Below are positions 1 through 7,190 of a stretch of 64,000 nucleotides of DNA, in pieces. The DNA is from Cytophagaceae bacterium (GTDB taxonomy: Bacteria; Bacteroidota; Bacteroidia; Cytophagales; JAIYAX01). Positions within the stretch are counted from its first letter, which is position 1, and each line of letters begins with the position of its first letter. The stretch is from contig JAIYAX010000023.1 in NCBI GenBank assembly GCA_027488815.1, forward strand, positions 1-64,000, written 5' to 3'. The position numbers and the translations under genes were made by a program. The notes under the pieces are model-generated. The model ran no database searches, had not been told where the DNA came from, and saw nothing but the letters and a program-made list of their open reading frames with translations.

Positions 1-225
1 CTCATCACCCCCAACGGAGACGGGCTGAACGAGACTTTTGTGATCAGCAATGTTCAGCTTTATGAGCATCGCCTTACGATCCTGGACCGTTGGGGACGTA
101 CTGTTCTCCAAACCGATCGGTACAATAACGATTGGACTACGAAGGTGGGAGGAACGTATTTTTATCGACTAGACAACAAAACCACCGGTGAGCAGTATTC
201 GGGTTGGGTGATGGTGGTGGAGTAG
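1..225 (+). CDS. C-terminal end of a gliding-motility/T9SS cargo protein (CHU_C domain), 5' partial
   Basis: The reading frame is open from base 1 and stops with TAG at 223-225, giving the last 74 residues of a longer protein. It begins with the ITPNGDGLNETFVI motif typical of the gliding-motility-associated C-terminal (CHU_C, type B sorting) domain. It continues with the usual 'LTILDRWGRTV' and 'GGTYFYRL' strands and ends in a short VMVVE tail. In this family the domain directs export across the outer membrane by T9SS. The catalytic or adhesive part lies left of the window, so the function of the whole protein cannot be stated. A heptamer-repeat tract starts directly after the stop codon. 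Confidence 0.9.
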   Translation, partial: LITPNGDGLNETFVISNVQLYEHRLTILDRWGRTVLQTDRYNNDWTTKVGGTYFYRLDNKTTGEQYSGWVMVVE

Positions 226-387
226 GGTTGGCGGTAGGCGATTAGCTGTTGGCATTTGGCGATTAGCATTTAGCACTTGGCTTTTAGCTATTGGCAATTA
301 GCTGTTGGCATTTAGCTAATGACTAAACGCTATTGGCTATTATTCGTCTCCCCATTATCAATTTTCAATTCTCCATTATCAATTATT
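226..387. repeat. Heptanucleotide-periodic repeat tract, two abutting types
   Basis: From 226 to 337 the sequence can be cut into 16 consecutive 7-mers, most fitting NNTTRGC (for example GATTAGC, TGTTGGC, ATTTAGC). From 353 to 387 five more 7-mers fit NATTNTC (CATTATC, AATTTTC, AATTCTC, CATTATC, AATTATT), shifted by one base in phase. No coding potential is seen. The period of 7 rules out a coding repeat. It resembles the short tandem heptamer repeats described in cyanobacteria, but relationship is not claimed. Confidence 0.8.
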
Positions 388-410
388 GATATTAAGTTAC
401 TTTAAAACAA

Positions 411-434
411 AAAAAGCCCGAAAGGGCTTTTTTT
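411..434. terminator. Bidirectional intrinsic terminator
   Basis: The stem AAAAAGCCC (411-419) pairs with GGGCTTTTT (424-432) around a GAAA loop. A T run follows on the plus strand and a complementary A run precedes it. It can end the CHU_C gene on the plus strand and alanine dehydrogenase (stop at 454) on the minus strand. Confidence 0.85.
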
Positions 435-453
435 GAATAAGGATCATTTGAAA

Positions 454-1566
454 TTACAGCACTTGCTCCAAAGGCGTGTAGGGCAAGTTAAAGGCATCAG
501 AAACGCCTTTATACACCACTTTTCCATTTACCACATTAAGACCGAGTGCTAGCTCATCGTTTTCCTGACAGGCTTTTTTCCAGCCTTTATTGGCCAGTTG
601 TATGGCATAGGGTAAAGTCGCATTGGTCAGTGCAAGGGTAGACGTATAGGGCACTGCACCGGGCATATTGGCCACACAGTAGTGAATGATACCGTCAATC
701 TCATAAGTGGGATTTTCATGTGTCGTCGGCTTACAAGTCTCAATACATCCTCCCTGGTCTACAGCCACGTCAACCAACACAGTACCGGGTTTCATGATTT
801 TCAACATATCACGGGTAACTAGGTGAGGTGCCTTTGCTCCGGGGATCAATACAGCTCCTACGATCAGATCTGAATCAGCGACCAACTGACGAATATTGTA
901 CTCATTTGAAAACACTGTGTCTACATTGAGCGGCAGAATATCGTCCAGCTCTCGCAAACGACTGATGTTAATGTCAAGGATGGTTACATTGGCACCCATT
1001 CCTGCGGCCATTTTTGCAGCCTGAGTTCCTACAATACCACCTCCCAGGATTAATACATTTGCTGGCTTCACACCGGGTACTCCTCCCAGCAAAATGCCAC
1101 GTCCACCCATGGGTTTTTCCAAATATTTGGCACCTTCCTGAATGGACATCCTACCTGCTACTTCACTCATGGGGATCAGCAGGGGCAAGGAACGGTCTTT
1201 TTTCTCTACGGTCTCATAAGCCAGACAAACTGCCTTGCAGGCAATCATGGCTTTGGTGAGCGGTTCATAGGAGGCAAAGTGGAAATAGGTAAAAAGCAAC
1301 TGATTCTCCTTGATGAGTTTGTATTCTGATTCGATGGGTTCCTTTACTTTGATGATCATGTCAGCCTTGGCATACACTTCCTCAATGCTGTTGAGCAAAT
1401 TCGCTCCGGCTTTTTTGTACTCATCATCGGCAAAGCCACTGCCCAGTCCTGCGGTCGACTGAACATAAACCTGATGCCCGTTTTTAACAAGGGCAGAGGC
1501 ACCGGCAGGGGTCAGGGCTACCCGGTTTTCGTTGTTTTTTATCTCTTTAGGAACTCCAATAATCAT
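454..1566 (-). CDS. ald: Alanine dehydrogenase
   Basis: Catalyses the reversible NAD-dependent oxidative deamination of L-alanine to pyruvate and ammonia in the cytoplasm. The 370-residue product has the usual family length. It starts with MIIGVPKEIKNNENRVALTP, the classic N-terminal signature of the alanine dehydrogenase/PNT family. A Rossmann NAD-binding fold follows near residue 170 (VLILGGGIVGTQAAKMA). The C-terminal 'HYCVANMPGAVPYTSTLALTNATLPY' region, shown here only as a landmark, is characteristic. It lies 23 bp downstream of the DUF1573 gene on the same strand with no obvious promoter of its own, so co-transcription is likely. A terminator follows at 411-434. Confidence 0.95.
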   Translation of the reverse strand: MIIGVPKEIKNNENRVALTPAGASALVKNGHQVYVQSTAGLGSGFADDEYKKAGANLLNSIEEVYAKADMIIKVKEPIESEYKLIKENQLLFTYFHFASYEPLTKAMIACKAVCLAYETVEKKDRSLPLLIPMSEVAGRMSIQEGAKYLEKPMGGRGILLGGVPGVKPANVLILGGGIVGTQAAKMAAGMGANVTILDINISRLRELDDILPLNVDTVFSNEYNIRQLVADSDLIVGAVLIPGAKAPHLVTRDMLKIMKPGTVLVDVAVDQGGCIETCKPTTHENPTYEIDGIIHYCVANMPGAVPYTSTLALTNATLPYAIQLANKGWKKACQENDELALGLNVVNGKVVYKGVSDAFNLPYTPLEQVL

Positions 1567-1589
1567 AGTCGTTTGTTTGGGGTGTAAAT

Positions 1590-2363
1590 TTATTTAAAAG
1601 GGTTATCGTTACGCTCTCTCATAGGGCTCTGGTTGTTCAGGCTTTCCACCACTGAGGCTTTCAGGATCACCACCGGTGCTTCCTTGGTAATGTCGTTGCT
1701 GAGAAGTTTTACTCGTTCTGCCTGCTCTCCAAGGCTTCTGGGCTGATAGTAGAATTCAATCACGCCCTCTTCTCCGGGCTTAAGTACCATTGGGCTCATT
1801 TTATAGTTGACACAGCTGCAGGAGCTCTCGATGTTCATCATTTTAAGCTCTGATTTGCCTGTGTTTTGCAGGTTAAACCGAGTCACTACCCGCTGGCCCC
1901 GCTCTACTTTGCCAAAGCCATGGTTATCTTTTTGAAGCTGCAAGATGGCTGATGCGCTGATCTCTTCGACAGAATATACTTTTTTATCCTCCTTCTTGAC
2001 CACATTGCCTTTGATGGCCAATATTTTGGTCGGAGTGCTGGCGTTGGAAGTCACGGTGATGGTTTTGTGAAACACTCCGGGCCTCCCATTGCTGTTGTAG
2101 GAAGCCTTGATGCTGCCTCTTGATTTAGGCATAATGGGATCCTTCGTATAATAAGGTGTTGTGCAACCACAGGAGGCGTTTACATTGCTGATGATCACAG
2201 GGGCGTTGCCGACATTGCTGAAGACAAAATCGTATTCTGCAATATTACCTTCTACGATGGTGCCAAAGTCATAGGTTTCCACCTCAAACCTCATTTCTCC
2301 CTGAGCCCAGGTTCTCAAGGCGAATAACGTGCAAAAGCTGATGAAGACGAGTTTCTTGTTCAT
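1590..2363 (-). CDS. Secreted protein with two DUF1573 domains
   Basis: 257 residues with an N-terminal signal peptide (MNKKLVFISFCTLFALRTWAQ). Two Ig-like DUF1573 repeats follow. The first (about residues 25-120) contains the hallmark NASCGCTTP and the second (about 145-235) the related SSCSCVNY. DUF1573 proteins are abundant exported proteins of Bacteroidota with no settled function; some are lipoproteins, but no lipobox is seen here. A good promoter lies upstream at 2411-2441, and alanine dehydrogenase follows closely, so the two probably form one transcription unit. A functional link between them is not evident. Confidence 0.88.
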   Translation of the reverse strand: MNKKLVFISFCTLFALRTWAQGEMRFEVETYDFGTIVEGNIAEYDFVFSNVGNAPVIISNVNASCGCTTPYYTKDPIMPKSRGSIKASYNSNGRPGVFHKTITVTSNASTPTKILAIKGNVVKKEDKKVYSVEEISASAILQLQKDNHGFGKVERGQRVVTRFNLQNTGKSELKMMNIESSCSCVNYKMSPMVLKPGEEGVIEFYYQPRSLGEQAERVKLLSNDITKEAPVVILKASVVESLNNQSPMRERNDNPFK

Positions 2364-2410
2364 GATTTAATCCGGTACTTACAGAGCTAATTTTAAGGAA
2401 AAAAACGGCA

Positions 2411-2441
2411 CAAACCTACATGATTTTGGACGGATCGGCAA
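2411..2441 (-). promoter_or_regulatory. Bacteroidota-type promoter for DUF1573-ald
   Basis: On the minus strand the -7 box is TAGGTTTG (2411-2418), a full match to TAnnTTTG. A TTG (2439-2441) sits 20 bp upstream as the -33 element. The expected start near 2405 gives a leader of about 40 nt. Confidence 0.7.
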
Positions 2442-2531
2442 GTATGTCCTATCCACAAGCCCTGATCTCCTTCAAACAAGGTATAGCCGAAACGCCTAGA
2501 GACTGTTAGGCTTCCGTGGAGCTTTGAAGGC

Positions 2532-2562
2532 TTTGAATAAACTGCCAATAAAGCTACTTTTG
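2532..2562 (+). promoter_or_regulatory. Bacteroidota-type promoter for the E1 gene
   Basis: TTTG (2532-2535), a 19-bp spacer and TACTTTTG (2555-2562) match the consensus exactly. Transcription would begin near 2568. This rules out the in-frame upstream start at 2524 and supports ATG at 2587. Confidence 0.75.
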
Positions 2563-2586
2563 CGGCTGTCAATATCATTTTTAAAC

Positions 2587-5004
2587 ATGCCAGCGAAGCC
2601 TAGTTCCAGTATTGAAGAAATCAAAACAAGTGCGAAGGAAACCGTTCTGTATGACTATCGCTCGGCCTATGAAAGCCGTCAGGCAAGTCTTGCTGGGCGT
2701 AAAGAAGTTTTTAGTGGCAAAGCTAAGTTTGGCATATTCGGTGATGGCAAGGAGTTGGCACAGATTGCCATGGCCAAGGCCTTTCGTAAGGGAGATTTCA
2801 GGTCAGGGTATTACCGTGACCAGACCTTTATGTTTGCCATCGGGGAGTTAAGCCTTGAGCAGTATTTTGCTCAGCTTTATGCCCACGCTGACGTACAGCA
2901 TGACCCTGCCAGCGGAGGAAGAAGCATGAATGGGCACTTTGCAACCCGATTGCTTGATGACCAGGGCAACTGGAAACCTCAAACACAACACAAAAATGTA
3001 AGTGCGGATGTGTCCCCAACCGCCTCACAGATGCCTCGCCTTCTTGGCCTGGCCTGGGCCAGCAAGCTTTATCGTCAGAATGCCTCTTTGCAGGGCATGA
3101 CAGACTTTTCATTGGCAGGTAATGAAGTAGCATTTGGTACGATAGGAAATGCCTCCACTTCTGAAGGGATGTTTTTTGAAGCCATGAATGCCGCCGGGGT
3201 TCTTCAAGTACCTATGGTCATGTCTGTTTGGGATGATGAATATGGCATCAGTGTGCCAAAGGAATACCATACCGTAAAAGGTTCGATCTCCAAAGCGCTT
3301 GATGGCCTCAGGCGTTCAGAAGATCAGAAAGGATTTGAGATTTTCACTGTTAAAGGATGGGACTATCAAGCTCTGCTCCTTACGTATAAAAAAGCTGTTG
3401 AACTATCCCGAAGAGAGCATGTACCCTGCCTGATACATGTGATCGAAATGACTCAGCCTCAGGGGCATTCCACCTCAGGCTCGCATGAGCGTTACAAAAG
3501 CCGGGAGCGTTTGCAATGGGAGGAGGAGCATGACTGTATTAAAAAATTCAGAGAGTGGATCATCGGAAGCGGACTGGCTGAAAAAGTTGAGCTTGACATC
3601 ATCGAGCAGCAAGCCACCGAGCGTGTTAAGCAAGCCCGTGCAGCTGCCTGGAAATCCTTTGTGGACAGCATGAAGCCCGATCATGAAGCGGCTTTAGAAC
3701 TACTGCATAGGATGGCTGAGCAGAGCAGCCTGATGGCAAGCCAGCTACGGGAACTTCATCAACAACTACTCAAAACCATCAACCCTATCCGTCAGGATGC
3801 AATTAAAGCCATAAAGAAAGCAGTTTGGGTTTCAGCAGGGCATGAATTGTCCGGCAGGGCAGAAGCCATAGCCTGGCTACACAAGATCGAAGCAGAGAAT
3901 GCCGAGAGGTACAATTCCTTTCTTTACAGCGGTTCTGCTGAAGCGGCTATTCATGTAAAAGAAGAAGCTCCTCAATATCAGGAAGACTCAGCCCTGGTGG
4001 ATGGAAGGGAAATCCTTCAGGCATGTTTTGATGCAGCCTTCAACAGAGACCCAAGAGTTATTGCCTTTGGCGAAGATGTAGGTAAAATTGGCGACGTAAA
4101 TCAGGCATTTGCAGGCTTGCAAGAGAAGTATGGAGAGATCAGAATTACCGATACCGGTATCCGTGAATGTACCATTCTGGGTCAGGGCATCGGCACCGCC
4201 ATGCGTGGGCTACGTCCTATTGCCGAGATCCAGTACCTGGACTACTTGAATTATGCCCTTCAAATCATGTCAGATGATTTGGCTTGTCTTCAATACCGCA
4301 CAGCCGGAGGTCAAAAAGCGCCTGTGATCGTACGCACCCGTGGGCACAGGCTTGAGGGCATCTGGCATTCAGGATCACCTATTGGAATGATTTTACATGC
4401 CATCAGGGGAATGCACTTTATCGTGCCCCGTGATATGACACGTGCCGCTGGTTTTTACAATACCCTGCTTGCCTCTGATGAGCCAGCATTGATCATCGAG
4501 TGTCTCAACGGGTATCGCCTTAAGGAACGGATGCCCTCAAATATCGGAAGAATGAAAATGCCTCTTGGTGTACCTGAGATCATCAGAGAGGGTCAGGACG
4601 TTACCATTGTCACGTATGGGTCGATGTGCAGGATCGTGGCGGAGGCAGCCGATCTGTTGATGGAGAAAGGAATTGACTGCGAAATCATTGATGTTCAGAC
4701 CTTGCTGCCTTTTGACCTTCATCACCTTATTCTTAAGTCAGTAAAAAAGACCAACCGTGTCGTATTTGCAGACGAGGATGTGCCCGGTGGTGCTTCTGCG
4801 TACATGATGCAACAGGTACTCGATGGGCAGGGGGCTTACCGCTATCTTGACGCTGCTCCATTGGCGATTTCAGCTCAGGCGCACCGTCCGGCCTATGCCT
4901 CAGATGGGGATTATTTTTCCAAACCTAATCCGGAGCAGATTTTCGAAAAGATATATGGGATGATGTCGGAAGCCAATCCTTCCGGGTTTCCTTCTCTTTA
5001 TTGA
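2587..5004 (+). CDS. 2-oxoacid dehydrogenase E1 component, alpha and beta subunits fused
   Basis: An 805-residue thiamine-diphosphate enzyme that decarboxylates a 2-oxoacid, most likely branched-chain, within a dehydrogenase complex. The first half (about 1-470) is E1 alpha, with the cofactor region GNASTSEG followed by WDDEYGISVP. The second half (about 490-805) is E1 beta, with 'REILQACFDAAF', 'FGEDVG', 'GTAMRGLRPIAEIQY' and the C-terminal transketolase domain ('QTLLPFD', 'DEDVPGGASAYM'). Fusions of this size are common in Bacteroidota. No E2 or E3 gene is nearby. The start at 2587 is chosen because the promoter box at 2555-2562 lies inside the longer frame from 2524. The usual GDG of the Mg-thiamine motif reads GNA here. 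The 3' end overlaps the convergent lipoprotein gene by 7 bp. Confidence 0.9.
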   Translation: MPAKPSSSIEEIKTSAKETVLYDYRSAYESRQASLAGRKEVFSGKAKFGIFGDGKELAQIAMAKAFRKGDFRSGYYRDQTFMFAIGELSLEQYFAQLYAHADVQHDPASGGRSMNGHFATRLLDDQGNWKPQTQHKNVSADVSPTASQMPRLLGLAWASKLYRQNASLQGMTDFSLAGNEVAFGTIGNASTSEGMFFEAMNAAGVLQVPMVMSVWDDEYGISVPKEYHTVKGSISKALDGLRRSEDQKGFEIFTVKGWDYQALLLTYKKAVELSRREHVPCLIHVIEMTQPQGHSTSGSHERYKSRERLQWEEEHDCIKKFREWIIGSGLAEKVELDIIEQQATERVKQARAAAWKSFVDSMKPDHEAALELLHRMAEQSSLMASQLRELHQQLLKTINPIRQDAIKAIKKAVWVSAGHELSGRAEAIAWLHKIEAENAERYNSFLYSGSAEAAIHVKEEAPQYQEDSALVDGREILQACFDAAFNRDPRVIAFGEDVGKIGDVNQAFAGLQEKYGEIRITDTGIRECTILGQGIGTAMRGLRPIAEIQYLDYLNYALQIMSDDLACLQYRTAGGQKAPVIVRTRGHRLEGIWHSGSPIGMILHAIRGMHFIVPRDMTRAAGFYNTLLASDEPALIIECLNGYRLKERMPSNIGRMKMPLGVPEIIREGQDVTIVTYGSMCRIVAEAADLLMEKGIDCEIIDVQTLLPFDLHHLILKSVKKTNRVVFADEDVPGGASAYMMQQVLDGQGAYRYLDAAPLAISAQAHRPAYASDGDYFSKPNPEQIFEKIYGMMSEANPSGFPSLY

Positions 5005-5639
5005 TAAGGAGGGATTGTAAACTGCTGGCTTTCGATGGTGTTGGAATTGTTGAGTGCCCGGTCTTTGATGTAGATACGGAGCTTGAGAGTATCCGTGGGT
5101 AGGAAAGTACCCAGCCCATCAAACCGCTGAAAGAAAGAGTTCTCCAGAGCTATTTTGATGGTTCCTTCCAAAGGGCCTTTTTTCAGGTCAGCATTCAGCA
5201 ATGGAAATCTGTAGTAAAAAGGATCTACCGGCACCTGGTAGGGTATGCCATCATCAAGATTGAAGTCCAGCACACGCTCAAACACTCCGGCTTTTTTGAT
5301 ATAGAAATCGCAAAAGAAATTGTAGTAATTGGGATTGGTCAGGATTTCAATCGTATCTCCTCCTGAATTGGTTCTTGCACCTAGTATGGCAAAATTAAAA
5401 GGAGGAGCAGTTTCTTCACCGGTAAGCCCCAGATCCCCATCACCATCTTTAAAGTTGATGGATATGAGCAAAGTGTCTTTCTGTGGACCTGATTGATCAA
5501 TGTATTGCAAGCTGCCAAACTCAATTTCAGGAACATTTGGATAGGAGGGAGGCCTCTCACAGGCTGAAAGCCCAATCCCTATCCCCCAAATAGTAAGATT
5601 TAACAGGAGGTATGATGTAATTTGCCTTTTAATTCTCAT
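4998..5639 (-). CDS. Predicted outer-membrane or periplasmic lipoprotein, unknown function
   Basis: 213 residues. A hydrophobic N-terminus ends in the lipobox LSAC (cysteine near residue 27), so the mature protein should be lipid-anchored. The rest is soluble and beta-rich, with an acidic turn 'DGDGDLGLTGEE' near residue 70 that could bind calcium. The family looks like a Bacteroidota-restricted lipoprotein; no named domain is recognised. Its start codon lies only 2 bp from the start of the divergent LuxE-like gene, and its best promoter box (5656-5663) is inside that neighbour. Its 3' end overlaps the E1 gene by 7 bp. Confidence 0.8.
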   Translation of the reverse strand: MRIKRQITSYLLLNLTIWGIGIGLSACERPPSYPNVPEIEFGSLQYIDQSGPQKDTLLISINFKDGDGDLGLTGEETAPPFNFAILGARTNSGGDTIEILTNPNYYNFFCDFYIKKAGVFERVLDFNLDDGIPYQVPVDPFYYRFPLLNADLKKGPLEGTIKIALENSFFQRFDGLGTFLPTDTLKLRIYIKDRALNNSNTIESQQFTIPPYQ

Positions 5640-5641
5640 GA

Positions 5642-6652
5642 ATGACGAGTCAGGACAAAGATATAATAAAAATAAAGGAACAGTTGCTTAGCGACGATCC
5701 CCTTGACTTTGAAGCCATGGCTCTTGAGGTTTTTCAATTCCAGTCAACGTACAATGAGGTGTATCGTCAGTATATCCAGTACAAAGGGATAAAGCCTTCG
5801 AAAGTGGAGCAACTTGAGCAAATTCCATTCCTGCCGATTTCCTTTTACAAGCATCATACCATTCGCTCAAGCAATGCCAAACCATTGGATTATTTTTATT
5901 CCAGTGGCACCACTTCAATTAAACGTTCATCATTGCCGGTATTTGATTATTCTTTTTATGAACAAATAAGTAAGAGAATATTTGAAGATCAGTTTGGGCC
6001 ACTGAGTCAATACCGAATTTTTGCGTTACTCCCGGGTTATCTTGAGCGTAAGAATTCTTCTCTGGTGCACATGCTTTCCTATTTTATAAAAGAGACAGGC
6101 GTGGAGGAGTCCGGTTTTTTTCTGAACAATTATGACCTGATGTTGCAAAAGATGAGAGATGGACAACACTCCGGTAAGCACGTTATGATTTGGGGTGTGA
6201 CACATGCTCTTTTAGACTTGGTTTCCCACATGAATGGTTTGAAAGTATATGACGATCAGGCTATTGTGATTGAGACCGGGGGCATGAAGGGATTGAGGAA
6301 AGAGATGGTGAAGGAAGAACTTTATGATCAATTTAGTGCTGCTTTCACTACGAAAAAGATGCATTCAGAATATGGAATGACAGAACTCTTTTCACAGGCC
6401 TATGCCGGTATTGATCAAAAACTCAAGCCCGGATTTACTTTAAGTGTAAGAATTCGATCATGGGATGACCCTGTTGCATGGTGCAGCAATGAGGAAACCG
6501 GATTACTTTGTTTAATTGATTTAGCCAATGTTGAAACCTGCTCCTTTATCGAAACAGAAGACCTGGCTAAACGATTTGTAGATGGAAGTTTCACGGTTTT
6601 AGGCAGACTGGATTACTCAGATTTAAGAGGTTGTAACCTGATGGTCATGTAG
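5642..6652 (+). CDS. LuxE-like acyl-protein synthetase/acyltransferase family protein
   Basis: 336 residues related to the LuxE/adenylate-forming superfamily. It has the phosphate-loop-like YFYSSGTTS (about residue 85), 'FALLPGYLERKNSSLVHML' (about 120), a central 'IVIETGGMKG', and 'MHSEYGMTELFSQ' (about 240), which resembles the A5 motif of AMP-forming ligases. LuxE activates fatty acids for the luciferase reductase. In Bacteroidota such proteins are found without lux genes and their substrate is unknown, so no acyl substrate is proposed. There are no neighbouring biosynthetic genes. It is transcribed away from the lipoprotein gene with a 2-bp gap between start codons. Confidence 0.8.
   Translation: MTSQDKDIIKIKEQLLSDDPLDFEAMALEVFQFQSTYNEVYRQYIQYKGIKPSKVEQLEQIPFLPISFYKHHTIRSSNAKPLDYFYSSGTTSIKRSSLPVFDYSFYEQISKRIFEDQFGPLSQYRIFALLPGYLERKNSSLVHMLSYFIKETGVEESGFFLNNYDLMLQKMRDGQHSGKHVMIWGVTHALLDLVSHMNGLKVYDDQAIVIETGGMKGLRKEMVKEELYDQFSAAFTTKKMHSEYGMTELFSQAYAGIDQKLKPGFTLSVRIRSWDDPVAWCSNEETGLLCLIDLANVETCSFIETEDLAKRFVDGSFTVLGRLDYSDLRGCNLMVM
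5656..5663 (-). promoter_or_regulatory. -7 box for the lipoprotein gene
   Basis: TATCTTTG on the minus strand is a full TAnnTTTG match, located inside the first codons of the divergent LuxE-like gene. The -33 element is weak. Predicted leader about 11 nt. Confidence 0.5.
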
Positions 6653-6680
6653 AAATTTGCTCATTTATTTAAGAAAGTGT

Positions 6681-6711
6681 TTTGCTTTTTATAAAAAAAT
6701 AATCATCATTG
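6681..6711 (+). promoter_or_regulatory. Likely promoter for the RGRP-tail protein
   Basis: TTTG (6681-6684), an exact 19-bp spacer, then CATCATTG (6704-6711), which matches four of the six fixed bases of TAnnTTTG. The leader would be about 25 nt. Confidence 0.45.
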
Positions 6712-6741
6712 CAGCCATAATCACACTAACGTAAACACAAA

Positions 6742-7146
6742 ATGGTAAAATTTAGGTTTGTAGCACCTACTGAGGGTTTTGGTGTAGTAAAAGCAACTGC
6801 ACAGAAGAATGGTAAACTCAATTTTTCAAAAGGAGCTGTAAAAATGATGGGCTTCGATAAGGTTCGTTATTTCAAGCTGGCACTTAATGCAGATGATAAA
6901 AACGATACTTCGATCTACATCATTCCTGCTAAAGACAAAGAAACGGATACATACAAAACATCAAAGGCCGGAGCATATTATTACATGCGTGCCAAAGGTA
7001 TTTTGGATGAGTTGAAAGTGAATTATGACAATGAGAATGTAGTTTACAACGTTGAAGAAATCAGCGAAGGAAGCAACAAGTATTTCAAATTGGTCAAGAA
7101 GGGAAGCCGCAGAGGCCGTCCAGCAGGAAGCAAGAAAGAAGCTTAA
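6742..7146 (+). CDS. Small basic protein with a C-terminal AT-hook-like RGRP tail
   Basis: 134 residues, starting at ATG 6742. The body (about 1-115) is lysine-rich and predicted to be globular. Its sequence, including 'VAPTEGFGVVKATAQKNGKL' and 'YYYMRAKGILDELKVNY', is one I cannot assign to a named domain. The last 15 residues, KKGSRRGRPAGSKKEA, carry an RGRP core flanked by basic residues, as in AT-hook minor-groove binders. A nucleoid or DNA-associated role is therefore an inference only. It is a single-gene unit with its own likely promoter (6681-6711) and a strong terminator at 7168-7190. Confidence 0.8.
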   Translation: MVKFRFVAPTEGFGVVKATAQKNGKLNFSKGAVKMMGFDKVRYFKLALNADDKNDTSIYIIPAKDKETDTYKTSKAGAYYYMRAKGILDELKVNYDNENVVYNVEEISEGSNKYFKLVKKGSRRGRPAGSKKEA

Positions 7147-7167
7147 TAACTTCTTCAATTGAATAAG

Positions 7168-7190
7168 AAAGGCCCTTTGGGGCCTTTTTT
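7168..7190. terminator. Intrinsic terminator between convergent genes
   Basis: The stem AAAGGCCC (7168-7175) pairs with GGGCCTTT (7180-7187) around TTTG, followed by a T run. It ends the plus-strand gene. Its T run overlaps the stop codon (7190-7192) of the minus-strand regulator. Confidence 0.85.
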
